Shown here: positions 56,190-64,000 of the stretch, in pieces
How positions within the stretch are numbered: position 1 is the first letter of the stretch
How the letters are laid out: the number at the start of each line of letters is the position of its first letter
NCBI GenBank assembly: GCA_023410595.1
Contig: JAEYPO010000039.1
Location: 1 to 64,000 of the forward strand
Reading direction: 5' to 3'
DNA: 64,000 bases
From: Bacillota bacterium
GTDB lineage: Bacteria; Bacillota; Clostridia; Christensenellales; SZUA-584
The notes under the pieces: generated by a model
The model's input: only the letters and a program-made list of their open reading frames with translations
The model's database searches: none
Told to the model about the DNA's origin: nothing
Program-made: the position numbers and the translations under genes

Positions 56190-56945
56190 ATGAGAAAACC
56201 TATCATTGCTGGAAACTGGAAGATGAATAAGAACGCGGGCGAGACAAAGAAACTCATCGCCGAGCTCATTCCTCTTGTTAAGGACGTAGAGGACGTCGAC
56301 GTCGTAGTATGCCCTCCGTTTGTGAACGTTGAGTCGGCGGCGGCCGCGCTTAAGGGCACGAACATAGCTTTAGGCGTACAGAATATGTACTTTGAAGAGA
56401 GCGGAGCGTATACCGGCGAGATAGCTCCGGGAATGCTGAAGGAGTTTGGCGTAAAGTACGTAATCTTGGGTCACTCCGAAAGAAGGCAGTACTTCGGCGA
56501 AACGGACGAAATGGTAAACAAAAAAGCCAAAGCCGCGATAAAGCACGGCCTTACTCCTATAATCTGCGTCGGCGAAAAGCTTGAGGAACGCGAATCGGGC
56601 GTTACTAATGAAGTTGTATGCAAGCAGACGAAGCTTGCGCTGCTGGGCCTCGGCTCGGACGAAGCGGCAGGCGTCGTGATAGCTTACGAACCCATATGGG
56701 CAATAGGCACGGGCAAAACCGCGACTGCGGACGACGCTAACGCCACAATAGGCGCGATAAGGAACGCCGTCAAAGAAGCGTTTAATAAAGACGTCGCCGA
56801 CAAGGTACGCATACAGTACGGCGGCAGCATGAAGCCTTCCAACGCTGCGGAGCTTATGGCTAAGCCTGAGATAGACGGCGGCCTTATAGGCGGAGCGGCG
56901 CTTAAGGCGGAAGATTTCTCACAGATAATTAAATTCAAGAGGTAA
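56190..56945 (+). CDS. tpiA: Triosephosphate isomerase
   Basis: A 251-residue TIM barrel with IAGNWKMNK, the catalytic His in ILGHSERRQYF, the catalytic Glu in AYEPIWAIGTGK (loop 6), and YGGSMKPSNA / DGGLIGGAALK at the phosphate site. The ATG at 56190, 9 nt after GGAG, gives the standard N-terminus. A frame start at 56175 overlaps that signal. gpmI follows after 2 nt. Confidence 0.97.
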   Translation: MRKPIIAGNWKMNKNAGETKKLIAELIPLVKDVEDVDVVVCPPFVNVESAAAALKGTNIALGVQNMYFEESGAYTGEIAPGMLKEFGVKYVILGHSERRQYFGETDEMVNKKAKAAIKHGLTPIICVGEKLEERESGVTNEVVCKQTKLALLGLGSDEAAGVVIAYEPIWAIGTGKTATADDANATIGAIRNAVKEAFNKDVADKVRIQYGGSMKPSNAAELMAKPEIDGGLIGGAALKAEDFSQIIKFKR

Positions 56946-56947
56946 GT

Positions 56948-58483
56948 ATGCCAAAGAAACTTACGGGACTTATTATACTTGACGGCTTTGGCGAGGGGGA
57001 GGCATATCCGGGCAACGCCATAATGTTGTCGGGCGTGCCTTATATTTCCTCATTGAAAGCCGCATACCCGCATACCGTCATTGGCGCTTCGGGCATGGCG
57101 GTCGGTCTGCCGGAAGGACAGATGGGCAACTCGGAGGTAGGTCATCTTAACATAGGCGCCGGCAGGATAGTCTATCAGGAGCTGACGCGCATAACGAAGG
57201 ATATAAAGGACGGCGGGTTCTTTAAAAAGCAGGAGCTTCTCGGCGCCATAGAAAACGCGAAGAAAAACGGCACGAAGCTGCACGCGTACGGCCTTACGTC
57301 GGACGGAGGAGTGCACAGCCATCTAGACCATCTGTATGCCCTTCTTAAGCTCGCCAAGGCGCACGGGCTTGACAACGTTTATATACACTGCTTCATGGAC
57401 GGCAGGGACGTTCCTCCCGACAGCGGCAAGGGGTATATAGAGCAGCTCGAGGCTAAGATAAAAGAGATAGGCGTCGGCGAGATAGCCACCGTAATGGGCC
57501 GCTACTACGCCATGGACCGCGACAACCGCTTTGAGCGCGTAGAGAAGGCTTACGCAGCGATGGTAAGAGGCGAGGGGCTTACAGCCTCATCGGCCGCTGA
57601 AGCGATGCAGCAAAGCTACGACAAAGGCGAAACGGACGAGTTCGTCGTGCCTACGGTGGTAGTTAAAAACGGCAGGCCCGTTGCAAAGATTGAGCCGGGA
57701 GACTCCGTGGTGTTCTACAATTTTCGCCCCGACAGGGCGCGCGAGATAACAAGAACGCTTACACAGGAGGATTTCAGCGCGTTTCAAAGAGAGCTTTTCC
57801 CGCTGTATTACGTATGCATGACGCAGTACGACAAGACGTTTAAGGGCGTGCATGTGGCCTATAAGCCCGATTCCCTTAAAAACACGCTGGGCGAACACCT
57901 CGCGAAAAACGGCAGGAAGCAGTTCAGGATAGCCGAAACCGAGAAGTACGCGCACGTCACGTTCTTTTTCAACGGAGGCGTCGAAAAGCCGAGTGAAGAC
58001 GAAGACAGGTTCCTCATACCGTCTCCCAAGGTCGCAACATACGACTTAAAGCCCGAGATGAGCGCGCCTGAGGTTGCGGACGAAGCGATAAGGCACATAG
58101 AGTCGGGCGAATACGACGTTATGATACTTAACTTCGCGAACCCTGACATGGTGGGGCACACGGGCGTGCTCGAAGCCGCCGAAAAAGCGGTCACGACCGT
58201 CGATTTCTGTGTAGCCAAAGTCGTAAACGCCATACTGAAGGCGGGCGGAGAGGTCATAATCACGGCGGATCACGGCAACTCCGAAAAGATGATTGACGAA
58301 AACGGCGGGCCGTTCACGGCGCACACGACCAATCCCGTGCCGCTTATACTCGTCAGCGAGAGGTTTAAATCTGCAAAGCTAAGGGAAGGATGCATACTTG
58401 CCGATATATCGCCCACGCTGCTTGAGCTCATCGGGCTGCCCCAGCCGGAGGAGATGACGGGAACGTCGATTATAGTAAAGTGA
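56948..58483 (+). CDS. gpmI: 2,3-bisphosphoglycerate-independent phosphoglycerate mutase
   Basis: A 511-residue metalloenzyme of the alkaline-phosphatase superfamily: LIILDGFG (metal), the phosphoserine region GNSEVGHLNIGAGR (Ser about 62), FMDGRDVPPDSG, NFRPDRARE, and ITADHGNSEKM near the C-terminus. It converts 3- to 2-phosphoglycerate. It is translationally close to tpiA (2-nt gap) with AAGAGG as Shine-Dalgarno. Confidence 0.97.
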   Translation: MPKKLTGLIILDGFGEGEAYPGNAIMLSGVPYISSLKAAYPHTVIGASGMAVGLPEGQMGNSEVGHLNIGAGRIVYQELTRITKDIKDGGFFKKQELLGAIENAKKNGTKLHAYGLTSDGGVHSHLDHLYALLKLAKAHGLDNVYIHCFMDGRDVPPDSGKGYIEQLEAKIKEIGVGEIATVMGRYYAMDRDNRFERVEKAYAAMVRGEGLTASSAAEAMQQSYDKGETDEFVVPTVVVKNGRPVAKIEPGDSVVFYNFRPDRAREITRTLTQEDFSAFQRELFPLYYVCMTQYDKTFKGVHVAYKPDSLKNTLGEHLAKNGRKQFRIAETEKYAHVTFFFNGGVEKPSEDEDRFLIPSPKVATYDLKPEMSAPEVADEAIRHIESGEYDVMILNFANPDMVGHTGVLEAAEKAVTTVDFCVAKVVNAILKAGGEVIITADHGNSEKMIDENGGPFTAHTTNPVPLILVSERFKSAKLREGCILADISPTLLELIGLPQPEEMTGTSIIVK

Positions 58484-58606
58484 ATAAAACGTAAATTAGA
58501 GCTTTTCGGTCTGGATTAATGCAGGAAATCAATGTATAATGATTGTAAGGGTCATAAAACCTGATGTTTTCGGGGTGAAAATAATAAAGCCAAAAGGAGT
58601 GATGGT

Positions 58607-59008
58607 ATGATACGTTTGATCTACGGTAAAAAAGGCAGCGGAAAGTCCAAAAAACTGCTGGATATGGCTAACGCAGAAGTGGATACTTCCTCGGGGAATA
58701 TCGTATATATCGACGACAACAATCGCTGCATGTATGACTTGAAGCACGAGATTCGCTTCATCAATACCGCGGATTATAACATTGACAACGCAGACAAACT
58801 CTACGGTTTTGTATGCGGGATACTATCAGGGAATTTTGACATTTCGTCCATCTATATCGACGGGCTGAAAAAGCTAATAAAAAACGAGAATAAGGATCTT
58901 GTGACGCTGCTGGCGCAGTTTGACGAGCTGTTTGCGGACGTAAACGCGCATATCGTCGTAAGCGGCAGCGAGACGGCTCCTGATTATCTGAAAAAATATT
59001 TGGCGTAG
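58607..59008 (+). CDS. Small orphan P-loop NTPase-like protein
   Basis: A 133-residue protein beginning IRLIYGKKGSGKSKKLL, a clear Walker A (GKKGSGKS, residues 7-14), with a hydrophobic strand plus Asp in SSIYIDGLKKL as possible Walker B and another strand, HIVVSGS. It is only a minimal P-loop core, without the extra helices of known kinases or AAA proteins. No function is known. AAAGGAGTGATGG precedes the ATG, and a TATAAT box at 58535-58540 suggests its own promoter. It lies between glycolytic and threonine genes without obvious link. Confidence 0.7.
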   Translation: MIRLIYGKKGSGKSKKLLDMANAEVDTSSGNIVYIDDNNRCMYDLKHEIRFINTADYNIDNADKLYGFVCGILSGNFDISSIYIDGLKKLIKNENKDLVTLLAQFDELFADVNAHIVVSGSETAPDYLKKYLA

Positions 59009-59157
59009 AGGACAGCTTACATATCCTAGGCCAAAGAAAAACATGTATGCATCCCCTTCCAGTACGGAAAAGGTTTCTGGGGTGTTAATCCTGCGCGGCG
59101 GTGCTTCTCGTTTCCTCAAACGACGGGAAAGCTATGCGCAGGTTTGTTTTATATGGG

Positions 59158-59186
59158 CCCCCGAAAAGTCCAGGGACTTTATGGGG
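59158..59186 (+). repeat. Dispersed hairpin element, copy i (CAGG loop)
   Basis: CCCC-GA-AAAGTC-CAGG-GACTTT-AT-GGGG-TG. The stem is perfectly paired (GACTTT rather than GGCTTT), but the loop is not GNRA. It lies in the thrC leader. Confidence 0.7.
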
Positions 59187-59249
59187 TGCGAATAAAGGGA
59201 CGCCAAAATTGCTGTACTGCTATTTGAGGCGATATTTGGAGGCGCAGAC

Positions 59250-60710
59250 ATGAAACTTATAAGCACAAGGAACGGTGGGAGCGGCATTGAAGCGTCAAAA
59301 GCGACGCTTAAAGGGATAGCGCCGGACGGGGGGCTGTACGTTCCCGAACGTTTCCCCTCGATAGAAGACATGGGCTGCATTAAGGGCGCGTCGTACCCCG
59401 AGCTTTGCGCAAGGGTGCTGGGGCTTTTTTATAACGACATACCGGGCCTTGAGAAGCTCACAAAAGCCGCGTATGAGCGCTTCGACGATAAAGACGTTGC
59501 GCCCGTAAAGAAGATATCAAGCGGCGAATTCGTGCTGGAACTGTGGCACGGGCCGACGCTCGCGTTTAAGGATATGGCGCTCAGCGTACTGCCGCGTATT
59601 ATGACGGCGGCGATGGGAGAGGGCAAGAACATACTGATACTCGTGGCTACTTCGGGCGACACTGGCAAGGCGGCGCTCGAGGGCTTCTGCGATGTAGACA
59701 GGATAAGCATAGTAGTGTTTTACCCGTACGGCGGAGTGTCGGATATGCAGCGGCTGCAGATGGTTACTCAGGAGGGGAAAAACACGCATGTAGTCGCCGT
59801 AAGAGGTAATTTTGACGATACGCAGACGGGCGTTAAGGCGATATTCGCGGACGGGGAGTTCGCCGAAGTGATAAGCGCTAAGGGGTATACGTTCTCGTCG
59901 GCAAACTCCATAAATTTCGGCAGGCTCGCGCCGCAGATAGCGTATTACATATGGGCGTATCAAAGGCTGCTTGAGTCAAATGATATAAAAATGGGCGAGC
60001 GCATAAACTTTGTGGTGCCCACCGGCAACTTCGGCAACATACTCGCAGCGTATTACGCAATGAGAATGGGAATGCCGATTAATAAACTCATCTGCGCGTC
60101 CAACAGGAACAATGTGCTTACCGATTTCTTCAACAAGGGCGAATACTCGCTTAAGCGCGAGTTTTATAAGACGATGTCGCCCTCGATGGATATACTTATA
60201 TCGAGCAACTTAGAGCGTCTGCTTTTCGAGCTGACCGGCAGAGACCCGGAAGCGGTAAAAGACATGATGAAGCGGCTTAAGGAGCAGCGAGCGTACGCGA
60301 TAGACGGGGCGGCGAAGAAAACGCTGGAGCAATATTTTTATGCCGACTGGTGCGGCGAAGACGAGACGATGGATTGCATAAAGCATACTTTCACGCAAAA
60401 ATCGTACCTGCTGGATACGCACACCGCCGTCGCGGCAAGAGTATATGAAAAATACAAGAAGCAGACGGGAGACGACACAAAGACGGTTATAGTTTCTACG
60501 GCGTCGCCGTATAAGTTCCCAAGCGACGTGCTCTCCTCGCTGGGAGAAGACACTTCAGGTCTTTCCGGATTTGAGACGGCGGAGCGCCTCAGCAAGGTAA
60601 CAGGCACGAGCGTACCTGAGCAGATACTAGCGCTGAAAGGCAAGCCCGAGCGGCATGCCGCGGTAGTGGACATAGACGGCATGAAGCGTGCAGTGATAGA
60701 GGCAATCTGA
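59250..60710 (+). CDS. thrC: Threonine synthase
   Basis: The 486-residue PLP enzyme converts O-phosphohomoserine to threonine. It has the N-terminal STRNGGS and APDGGLYVPE, the PLP lysine in HGPTLAFKDMA, VATSGDTGKAALEGF, and FVVPTGNFGNILAAYYA. The length and N-terminal domain are those of the long (fungal/E. coli-like) class. TTGGAGG precedes the ATG. ylxP overlaps its stop (TGATG). Confidence 0.96.
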   Translation: MKLISTRNGGSGIEASKATLKGIAPDGGLYVPERFPSIEDMGCIKGASYPELCARVLGLFYNDIPGLEKLTKAAYERFDDKDVAPVKKISSGEFVLELWHGPTLAFKDMALSVLPRIMTAAMGEGKNILILVATSGDTGKAALEGFCDVDRISIVVFYPYGGVSDMQRLQMVTQEGKNTHVVAVRGNFDDTQTGVKAIFADGEFAEVISAKGYTFSSANSINFGRLAPQIAYYIWAYQRLLESNDIKMGERINFVVPTGNFGNILAAYYAMRMGMPINKLICASNRNNVLTDFFNKGEYSLKREFYKTMSPSMDILISSNLERLLFELTGRDPEAVKDMMKRLKEQRAYAIDGAAKKTLEQYFYADWCGEDETMDCIKHTFTQKSYLLDTHTAVAARVYEKYKKQTGDDTKTVIVSTASPYKFPSDVLSSLGEDTSGLSGFETAERLSKVTGTSVPEQILALKGKPERHAAVVDIDGMKRAVIEAI

Positions 60711-60982
60711 TGTTTTCAAACTTTAAGGTGACGTTTACAATACCGGGAGCAACGAGCCTGAAAGAAAAGCGCATGGTCGTCAAAAGCGTAAAGGAACGCT
60801 GTAAGTCGAAGTTTAACGTATCTGTCGCCGAATGCGGGCAGCAGGATAAGTGGCAGATATGCGACATGTGCTTCGCGTTTGCGGCGGCAAGCCCCTCGGC
60901 GGCGGAGCAGTGTGCGCAGGATATAATAGACTATCTCTACAGAGACGACAGGATAGAAATTTCCGATATCGAGAAGTATTAG
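60710..60982 (+). CDS. ylxP: DUF503 protein (YlxP-like)
   Basis: A 90-residue DUF503 protein with FKVTFTIPGATSLKEKRMVVKSVKERC and VSVAECGQQDKWQ. This matches Bacillus YlxP, a small ribosome-associated protein of unclear role, usually next to infB/rbfA; here it is coupled to thrC instead. Start and thrC stop overlap by one base. Confidence 0.9.
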   Translation: MFSNFKVTFTIPGATSLKEKRMVVKSVKERCKSKFNVSVAECGQQDKWQICDMCFAFAAASPSAAEQCAQDIIDYLYRDDRIEISDIEKY

Positions 60983-60991
60983 GAGGCAGAC

Positions 60992-61987
60992 ATGGACAAA
61001 AAGACGATATTTTCCGGCGTTCAGCCGTCGGGAGTACTCACGCTGGGCAACTACCTGGGGGCGATAAAAAATTGGGTCGCGCTGCAGGACGAATACAACT
61101 GTTATTACTGCGTCGTGGATATGCACGCGCTCACTGTCCGGCAGGACGCCGCGGAGCTGCGTAAACGCTGTCTCGACACGCTGGCGCTGCTGATAGCCGC
61201 GGGGCTCGACCCGCAGAAGAATATAATGTACTTCCAGTCTCATGTTTCGCGACATGCGGAACTCATGTGGATACTCAGCTGCTTTACGTACTTAGGCGAG
61301 CTTTCGCGTATGACGCAGTTTAAAGAGAAGAGCGAACGCCATGCGGACAACATAAACTCAGGGCTGTTCACATACCCCGTGCTTATGGCCGCGGATATAT
61401 TGCTGTTTAAGTCGGATTTAGTCCCCGTTGGCGCTGACCAGAAACAGCACCTCGAGATAACGCGCGATATCGCGATAAGGTTCAACAACATTTACGGCGA
61501 TGTGTTCACCGTGCCCGAGCCTTATATACCCAAGGCCGGCGCGCGTATAATGAGCCTTCAGGAGCCGGAAACCAAGATGAGCAAATCTGACAGCAACGAA
61601 AACGCATATATAGCGCTGCTCGATTCGCCTGAAGTCATACAGAGGAAATTCAAACGCGCCGTGACCGATTCGGAAGGAACGGTAAAATACTCGGAAGATA
61701 AGCCGGGAGTATCGAACCTTATATCTATTTACAGCGCCGTTACGGGCAGGGGATTTGAGGCTATAGAAAACGAGTTTGCGGGGCAGGGCTACGGCGCGCT
61801 CAAATCGCGAGTCGCCGATGCGGTATGCGCCGAGCTTGAGCCGCTGCAAACAAGGTACAGACAGGTGCGCGCAGATAAGGCATACCTGGCGGAAGCAATG
61901 AAAACAGGTGCGCAGAAAGCGGAAGAAAATGCGGCAAGGATGCTGCGCAAGGTGCAGCATAAAGTCGGTCTTGCTGCAAGAGAGTAA
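60992..61987 (+). CDS. trpS: Tryptophanyl-tRNA synthetase
   Basis: A 331-residue class I synthetase with the HIGH-like signature in SGVLTLGNYLGA and KMSKSDSN around residue 195. Length and motif spacing are normal. AGGAGG lies 5 nt before the ATG. No T-box leader is visible. It is probably co-transcribed with thrC and ylxP. Confidence 0.97.
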   Translation: MDKKTIFSGVQPSGVLTLGNYLGAIKNWVALQDEYNCYYCVVDMHALTVRQDAAELRKRCLDTLALLIAAGLDPQKNIMYFQSHVSRHAELMWILSCFTYLGELSRMTQFKEKSERHADNINSGLFTYPVLMAADILLFKSDLVPVGADQKQHLEITRDIAIRFNNIYGDVFTVPEPYIPKAGARIMSLQEPETKMSKSDSNENAYIALLDSPEVIQRKFKRAVTDSEGTVKYSEDKPGVSNLISIYSAVTGRGFEAIENEFAGQGYGALKSRVADAVCAELEPLQTRYRQVRADKAYLAEAMKTGAQKAEENAARMLRKVQHKVGLAARE

Positions 61988-61995
61988 CTTAAAAG

Positions 61996-62634
61996 ATGAG
62001 CATAAATAAAACGTATAAACTGTATGTATTCGATCTGGACGGCACCGTAGCGGATACGAAGGTGGATATAGCGCGCGCGCTGCAGGCTGCCGTGATCGCG
62101 GCCGGGTTTGAAGAGCCCGGCTTAGAAAAGGTAGTTTCCGCCATAGGGCAGGGTGCGCAAAAAGCCGTGCAGAAGCTTACCGGGCTTAATGAAAAAGAGG
62201 TCGGGCCTTATGTCGATATATTCATGGAGAAGTACGACGAGCTCTGCTGCGACAACGTCACGCTGTATCCGGGCATTAAAGAGCTGCTATACAGCCTGAA
62301 AACAAAAGGGGCGTATATCGCTCTGGTTACCATGAAATTTAAAAGCGCGGTGCATAAGATACTTAAAAGCCTTGATATTGACATATTCGACGAGGTAATA
62401 TCGTTTGAAGACGCCCAAAAGCGTAAGCCGGACCCCGAAAGCCTGTTTGTGCTGATGGAAAAGTTCAGCGCCGCCGCCAAAGAGACGCTGATGATAGGCG
62501 ATTCCATTACCGACTTAAAGTACGCAAAAGCTGCCGGAGTAGACGCCTGTATGCACGAGTGCGGCTACGGGCACTTGAGCGAACTGGTTCCCTTAGAGCC
62601 TGAATATATGGTAAGAGATTTTTACGAGTTCTGA
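61996..62634 (+). CDS. HAD-family hydrolase (phosphoglycolate-phosphatase-like)
   Basis: The 212-residue HAD enzyme has motif I DLDGTVADT near residue 14, motif II Thr in VTMKFKSA, motif III Lys in KRKPDPES, and motif IV GDSITDLKYAKAAG. A helical C1 cap lies between motifs I and II. Such proteins dephosphorylate small metabolites; phosphoglycolate, pyrophosphate or nucleotide monophosphates are candidates. It starts 8 nt after trpS with only a weak Shine-Dalgarno. Confidence 0.9.
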   Translation: MSINKTYKLYVFDLDGTVADTKVDIARALQAAVIAAGFEEPGLEKVVSAIGQGAQKAVQKLTGLNEKEVGPYVDIFMEKYDELCCDNVTLYPGIKELLYSLKTKGAYIALVTMKFKSAVHKILKSLDIDIFDEVISFEDAQKRKPDPESLFVLMEKFSAAAKETLMIGDSITDLKYAKAAGVDACMHECGYGHLSELVPLEPEYMVRDFYEF

Positions 62635-62659
62635 AAATCCATCCCTTAAGAAGTTTTTT

Positions 62660-62690
62660 TAAATAAAAGAGGGCTCTTCTCAGGCCCTCA
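62660..62690 (-). terminator. Terminator of the Cys-rich gene (minus strand)
   Basis: GAGGGC-CTGAGAAGA-GCCCTC followed by TTTTATTT on the minus strand. It may also end the thrC-HAD transcript. Confidence 0.6.
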
Positions 62691-62777
62691 AGTCACTCAT
62701 ACTCCGCTTTGCATATGTTGTTGCCATGCTAAATGTATTTTTTCGTCGTAGCAGGCCAGTTTTGCGGGGCTGCTAAT

Positions 62778-63014
62778 TTAGCATTTCGGCTCGCAGCATC
62801 CACGACCGCCGCCGCAGCAGCAGCAAAGTAACAAGATGATGATTATTATGCAGCAACAGTTACCGCCGCCAAAGCCGCCAAAGCCGCCGTCGCAGCCGCA
62901 GCCGCCCCCAAAGCCTTCGCCGCAGCAGCAGCAGAGTATTAAGATGATGATTATTATGCAGCAGCAGTTACCGCCGCCGAAGAATCCACCACCAAAGCCA
63001 CCATCAAATCCCAT
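62778..63014 (-). CDS. Cys/Gly-rich protein with two CCC-Ile5-CCCC blocks, probable spore surface protein
   Basis: The 78-residue product is made of two copies of a 36-residue unit: a Gly/Phe-rich stretch, then NCCCIIIIILxLCCCC. The DNA shows the duplication as a direct repeat (62833-62870 and 62941-62978). Hydrophobic isoleucine runs bracketed by Cys clusters could form disulfide-linked or amyloid-like layers, or bury in membranes. Clostridial genomes contain similar tiny high-Cys proteins, but no function is established. AAGGAGGA lies 9 nt before the ATG. It shares MGF..G..G with the protein at 11988-12299. Confidence 0.65.
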   Translation of the reverse strand: MGFDGGFGGGFFGGGNCCCIIIIILILCCCCGEGFGGGCGCDGGFGGFGGGNCCCIIIIILLLCCCCGGGRGCCEPKC

Positions 63015-63136
63015 ATAAGACGTCCTCCTTGAAATATATTGTAGGTTATCCTTTATTCAGGCTCAATGTATACTACGCAGGAGGAGAATAAATGGTGCAT
63101 ATAAGCACTATGGCTTTGCATGGCGAATATGGTTGT

Positions 63137-63204
63137 TATCACCCCGTATTTACAGCGGCAAGCCTCACGACTTTGGACATCGCAAAAGCGACGAGGGGAC
63201 ACCG
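63137..63204 (-). repeat. Dispersed hairpin element, copy j, long form (GTGA loop on minus strand)
   Basis: On the minus strand it reads GTGTCCCCTCGTCGC..GCGATG..AAAGTC-GTGA-GGCTTG-CCGCTGTAAATACGGGGTGATA. It resembles copies c and d, including the extra segment. It ends three bases before the rmuC stop codon and fills most of the gap to the Cys-rich gene. Confidence 0.65.
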
Positions 63205-63207
63205 GTA

Positions 63208-64000
63208 TTAATCTTCTATCGAAAGTGTGTCGTCGTAGTTGTCTACGCTCTGAAGCCGTTTTTCTATAGTCCTTGACTTTCTTGAAGCGTCTTCAAGGTT
63301 GTTCTGCGCCGCGGCAAGGCTCTTTTTCGTCTTGTCTATCGCGTATGTAAAATCGGAGAACGCTTTCCTTGTGGATTCAAGCAGCTTTAAAACTTCGCCC
63401 GACTGCTTCTCTATGGCAAGCGTGCGAAAGCCCATCTGGAAGCTGCTTAGCAGTGCCGTAAGTGTGGAAGGACCGGCTATCGTCACGTGGTATTCCCTCT
63501 GGCAGACCTCAAACACCTTGAGCGTTATGGCGTCCGCGTAAAGCCCCTCTGTCGGCAGATACATTATTGCAAAATCCGTAGTGACCGGAGGGTTGATATA
63601 CTTATCCTGTATTCTGCGGGCTTCGTTAATGATACTCTTTGCGAGAAATTTCATGGCGTCGGCAGCAAGCTCTTTGCTGCCCATATCGAGCAGCTCCTCT
63701 TTCTTAAGATAATCCTCCATAGGAAACTTTGAATCTATGGGCAGCAGCACGCTGCCGTCGTGGCCGCCCGGCAGTATGACGGCGTATTCGACGCGCTCCT
63801 GATTGCCCTTTATGTTGGCATTTTTCATATACTGCACGGGGGAGAGCATAGAGGAAATCAGGCTGCCGAGCTGTATCTCGCCCCATGTGCCGCGCACCTT
63901 TACGTTGGAGAGTACGCGCTTTAAATCCCCGACGCCAGTTGCGAGCGATTTTACTTCGCCCATGCTGCGGAACACCTGCTCAAGCTGGTCGGACACCTGC
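63208..64000 (-). CDS. rmuC: DNA recombination protein RmuC, 3' part (runs off the window)
   Basis: The last 264 or so residues of an RmuC-family protein: VKVRGTWGEIQLGSLI, AVILPGGHDGSVLLPIDSKFPMEDY, FAIMYLPTEGLYADAI, VTIAGPSTLTALLSSFQMGFRTLAIEK. These are the conserved core, followed by a coiled-coil tail. RmuC limits rearrangements at inverted repeats and is predicted to have a nuclease-like fold. The frame stays open to the window edge, so the N-terminus (usually another coiled coil) is missing here. Confidence 0.93.
   Translation of the reverse strand, partial: QVSDQLEQVFRSMGEVKSLATGVGDLKRVLSNVKVRGTWGEIQLGSLISSMLSPVQYMKNANIKGNQERVEYAVILPGGHDGSVLLPIDSKFPMEDYLKKEELLDMGSKELAADAMKFLAKSIINEARRIQDKYINPPVTTDFAIMYLPTEGLYADAITLKVFEVCQREYHVTIAGPSTLTALLSSFQMGFRTLAIEKQSGEVLKLLESTRKAFSDFTYAIDKTKKSLAAAQNNLEDASRKSRTIEKRLQSVDNYDDTLSIED

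Noticed and set aside
59009..59249. The gap before thrC as a possible T-box or threonine-responsive leader.
   Set aside because: No T-box sequence and no specifier-type stem. It holds hairpin copy i and a weak CCCC...GGGG palindrome at 59059-59083.
60860..61164. A second frame overlapping ylxP and trpS.
   Set aside because: It lies out of frame under two clearly identified genes and has no signal of its own.

Overview
The window looks like a chromosomal segment of an anaerobic, endospore-forming member of the Clostridia (Firmicutes) with roughly balanced GC. The spore lineage is shown by spoIIAA-spoIIAB-sigF, spoVAC-spoVAD-spoVAE, two small acid-soluble spore proteins (SASPs), yunB, a BofC-like protein, a SpoVB-type flippase and two Cys/Gly-rich, coat-like proteins. 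Anaerobic fermentation is shown by a trimeric NADH-linked [FeFe] hydrogenase, a CBS/DRTGG manganese pyrophosphatase, an ADP-forming acyl-CoA synthetase and a probable Re-type citrate synthase. No genus can be assigned from the sequence alone. LAYOUT: 1-0.5 kb is the end of an rRNA operon (5S rRNA, tRNA-Asn) followed by scrambled tRNA fragments. 0.5-9 kb holds a DUF2974 hydrolase, pyrophosphatase, a VOC protein, an acyl-CoA synthetase / zincin / DNA polymerase IV operon and a PadR-DUF2812 pair behind palindromic operators. 9-18 kb holds a nitroreductase, an EFR1-type ferredoxin/flavodoxin protein with an SDR protein, a repeat-rich accessory stretch (11.5-14 kb), a SASP, and a molybdenum hydroxylase operon. 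18-30 kb is a sporulation block with two convergent class A penicillin-binding proteins. 30-33 kb carries an FMN riboswitch with ribU and the tsaE-tsaB-rimI operon. 33-37 kb has a second repeat-rich stretch, a zinc-ribbon membrane protein, and cysteine desulfurase plus thiI. 37-45.6 kb is a hydrogenase region: hydC, an ATPase-fold protein, a 2Fe-2S protein, hydB and hydA downstream of two Rex-type operators, and above them DRTGG, ATPase-fold, sensory-type [FeFe] hydrogenase, DRTGG and PHP genes, all on the minus strand. 45.6-54 kb has a SPOR protein, DegV, an aminotransferase with a Re-citrate-synthase-like enzyme, and a SpoVB-MazG-HU group. 54-64 kb has trmL, the glycolytic genes pgk-tpiA-gpmI, thrC-ylxP-trpS-HAD, a Cys-rich protein and the end of rmuC. 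HOW IT FITS: glycolysis makes NADH and reduced ferredoxin, and the hydrogenase can discharge both as H2. Rex sites would tie its expression to NADH/NAD+, and the adjacent sensory hydrogenase / DRTGG / kinase-fold / PHP genes look like a dedicated signalling set. MOST UNUSUAL STRUCTURE: two families of dispersed non-coding repeats. One is a short hairpin with mostly GNRA-type tetraloops and compensatory stem changes, present at about ten intergenic places and once inside a coding sequence (34090-34119). The other is a roughly 350-nt element in two inverted copies (13541-13889 and 33108-33480). No CRISPR array, insertion sequence, prophage or replication origin was seen.
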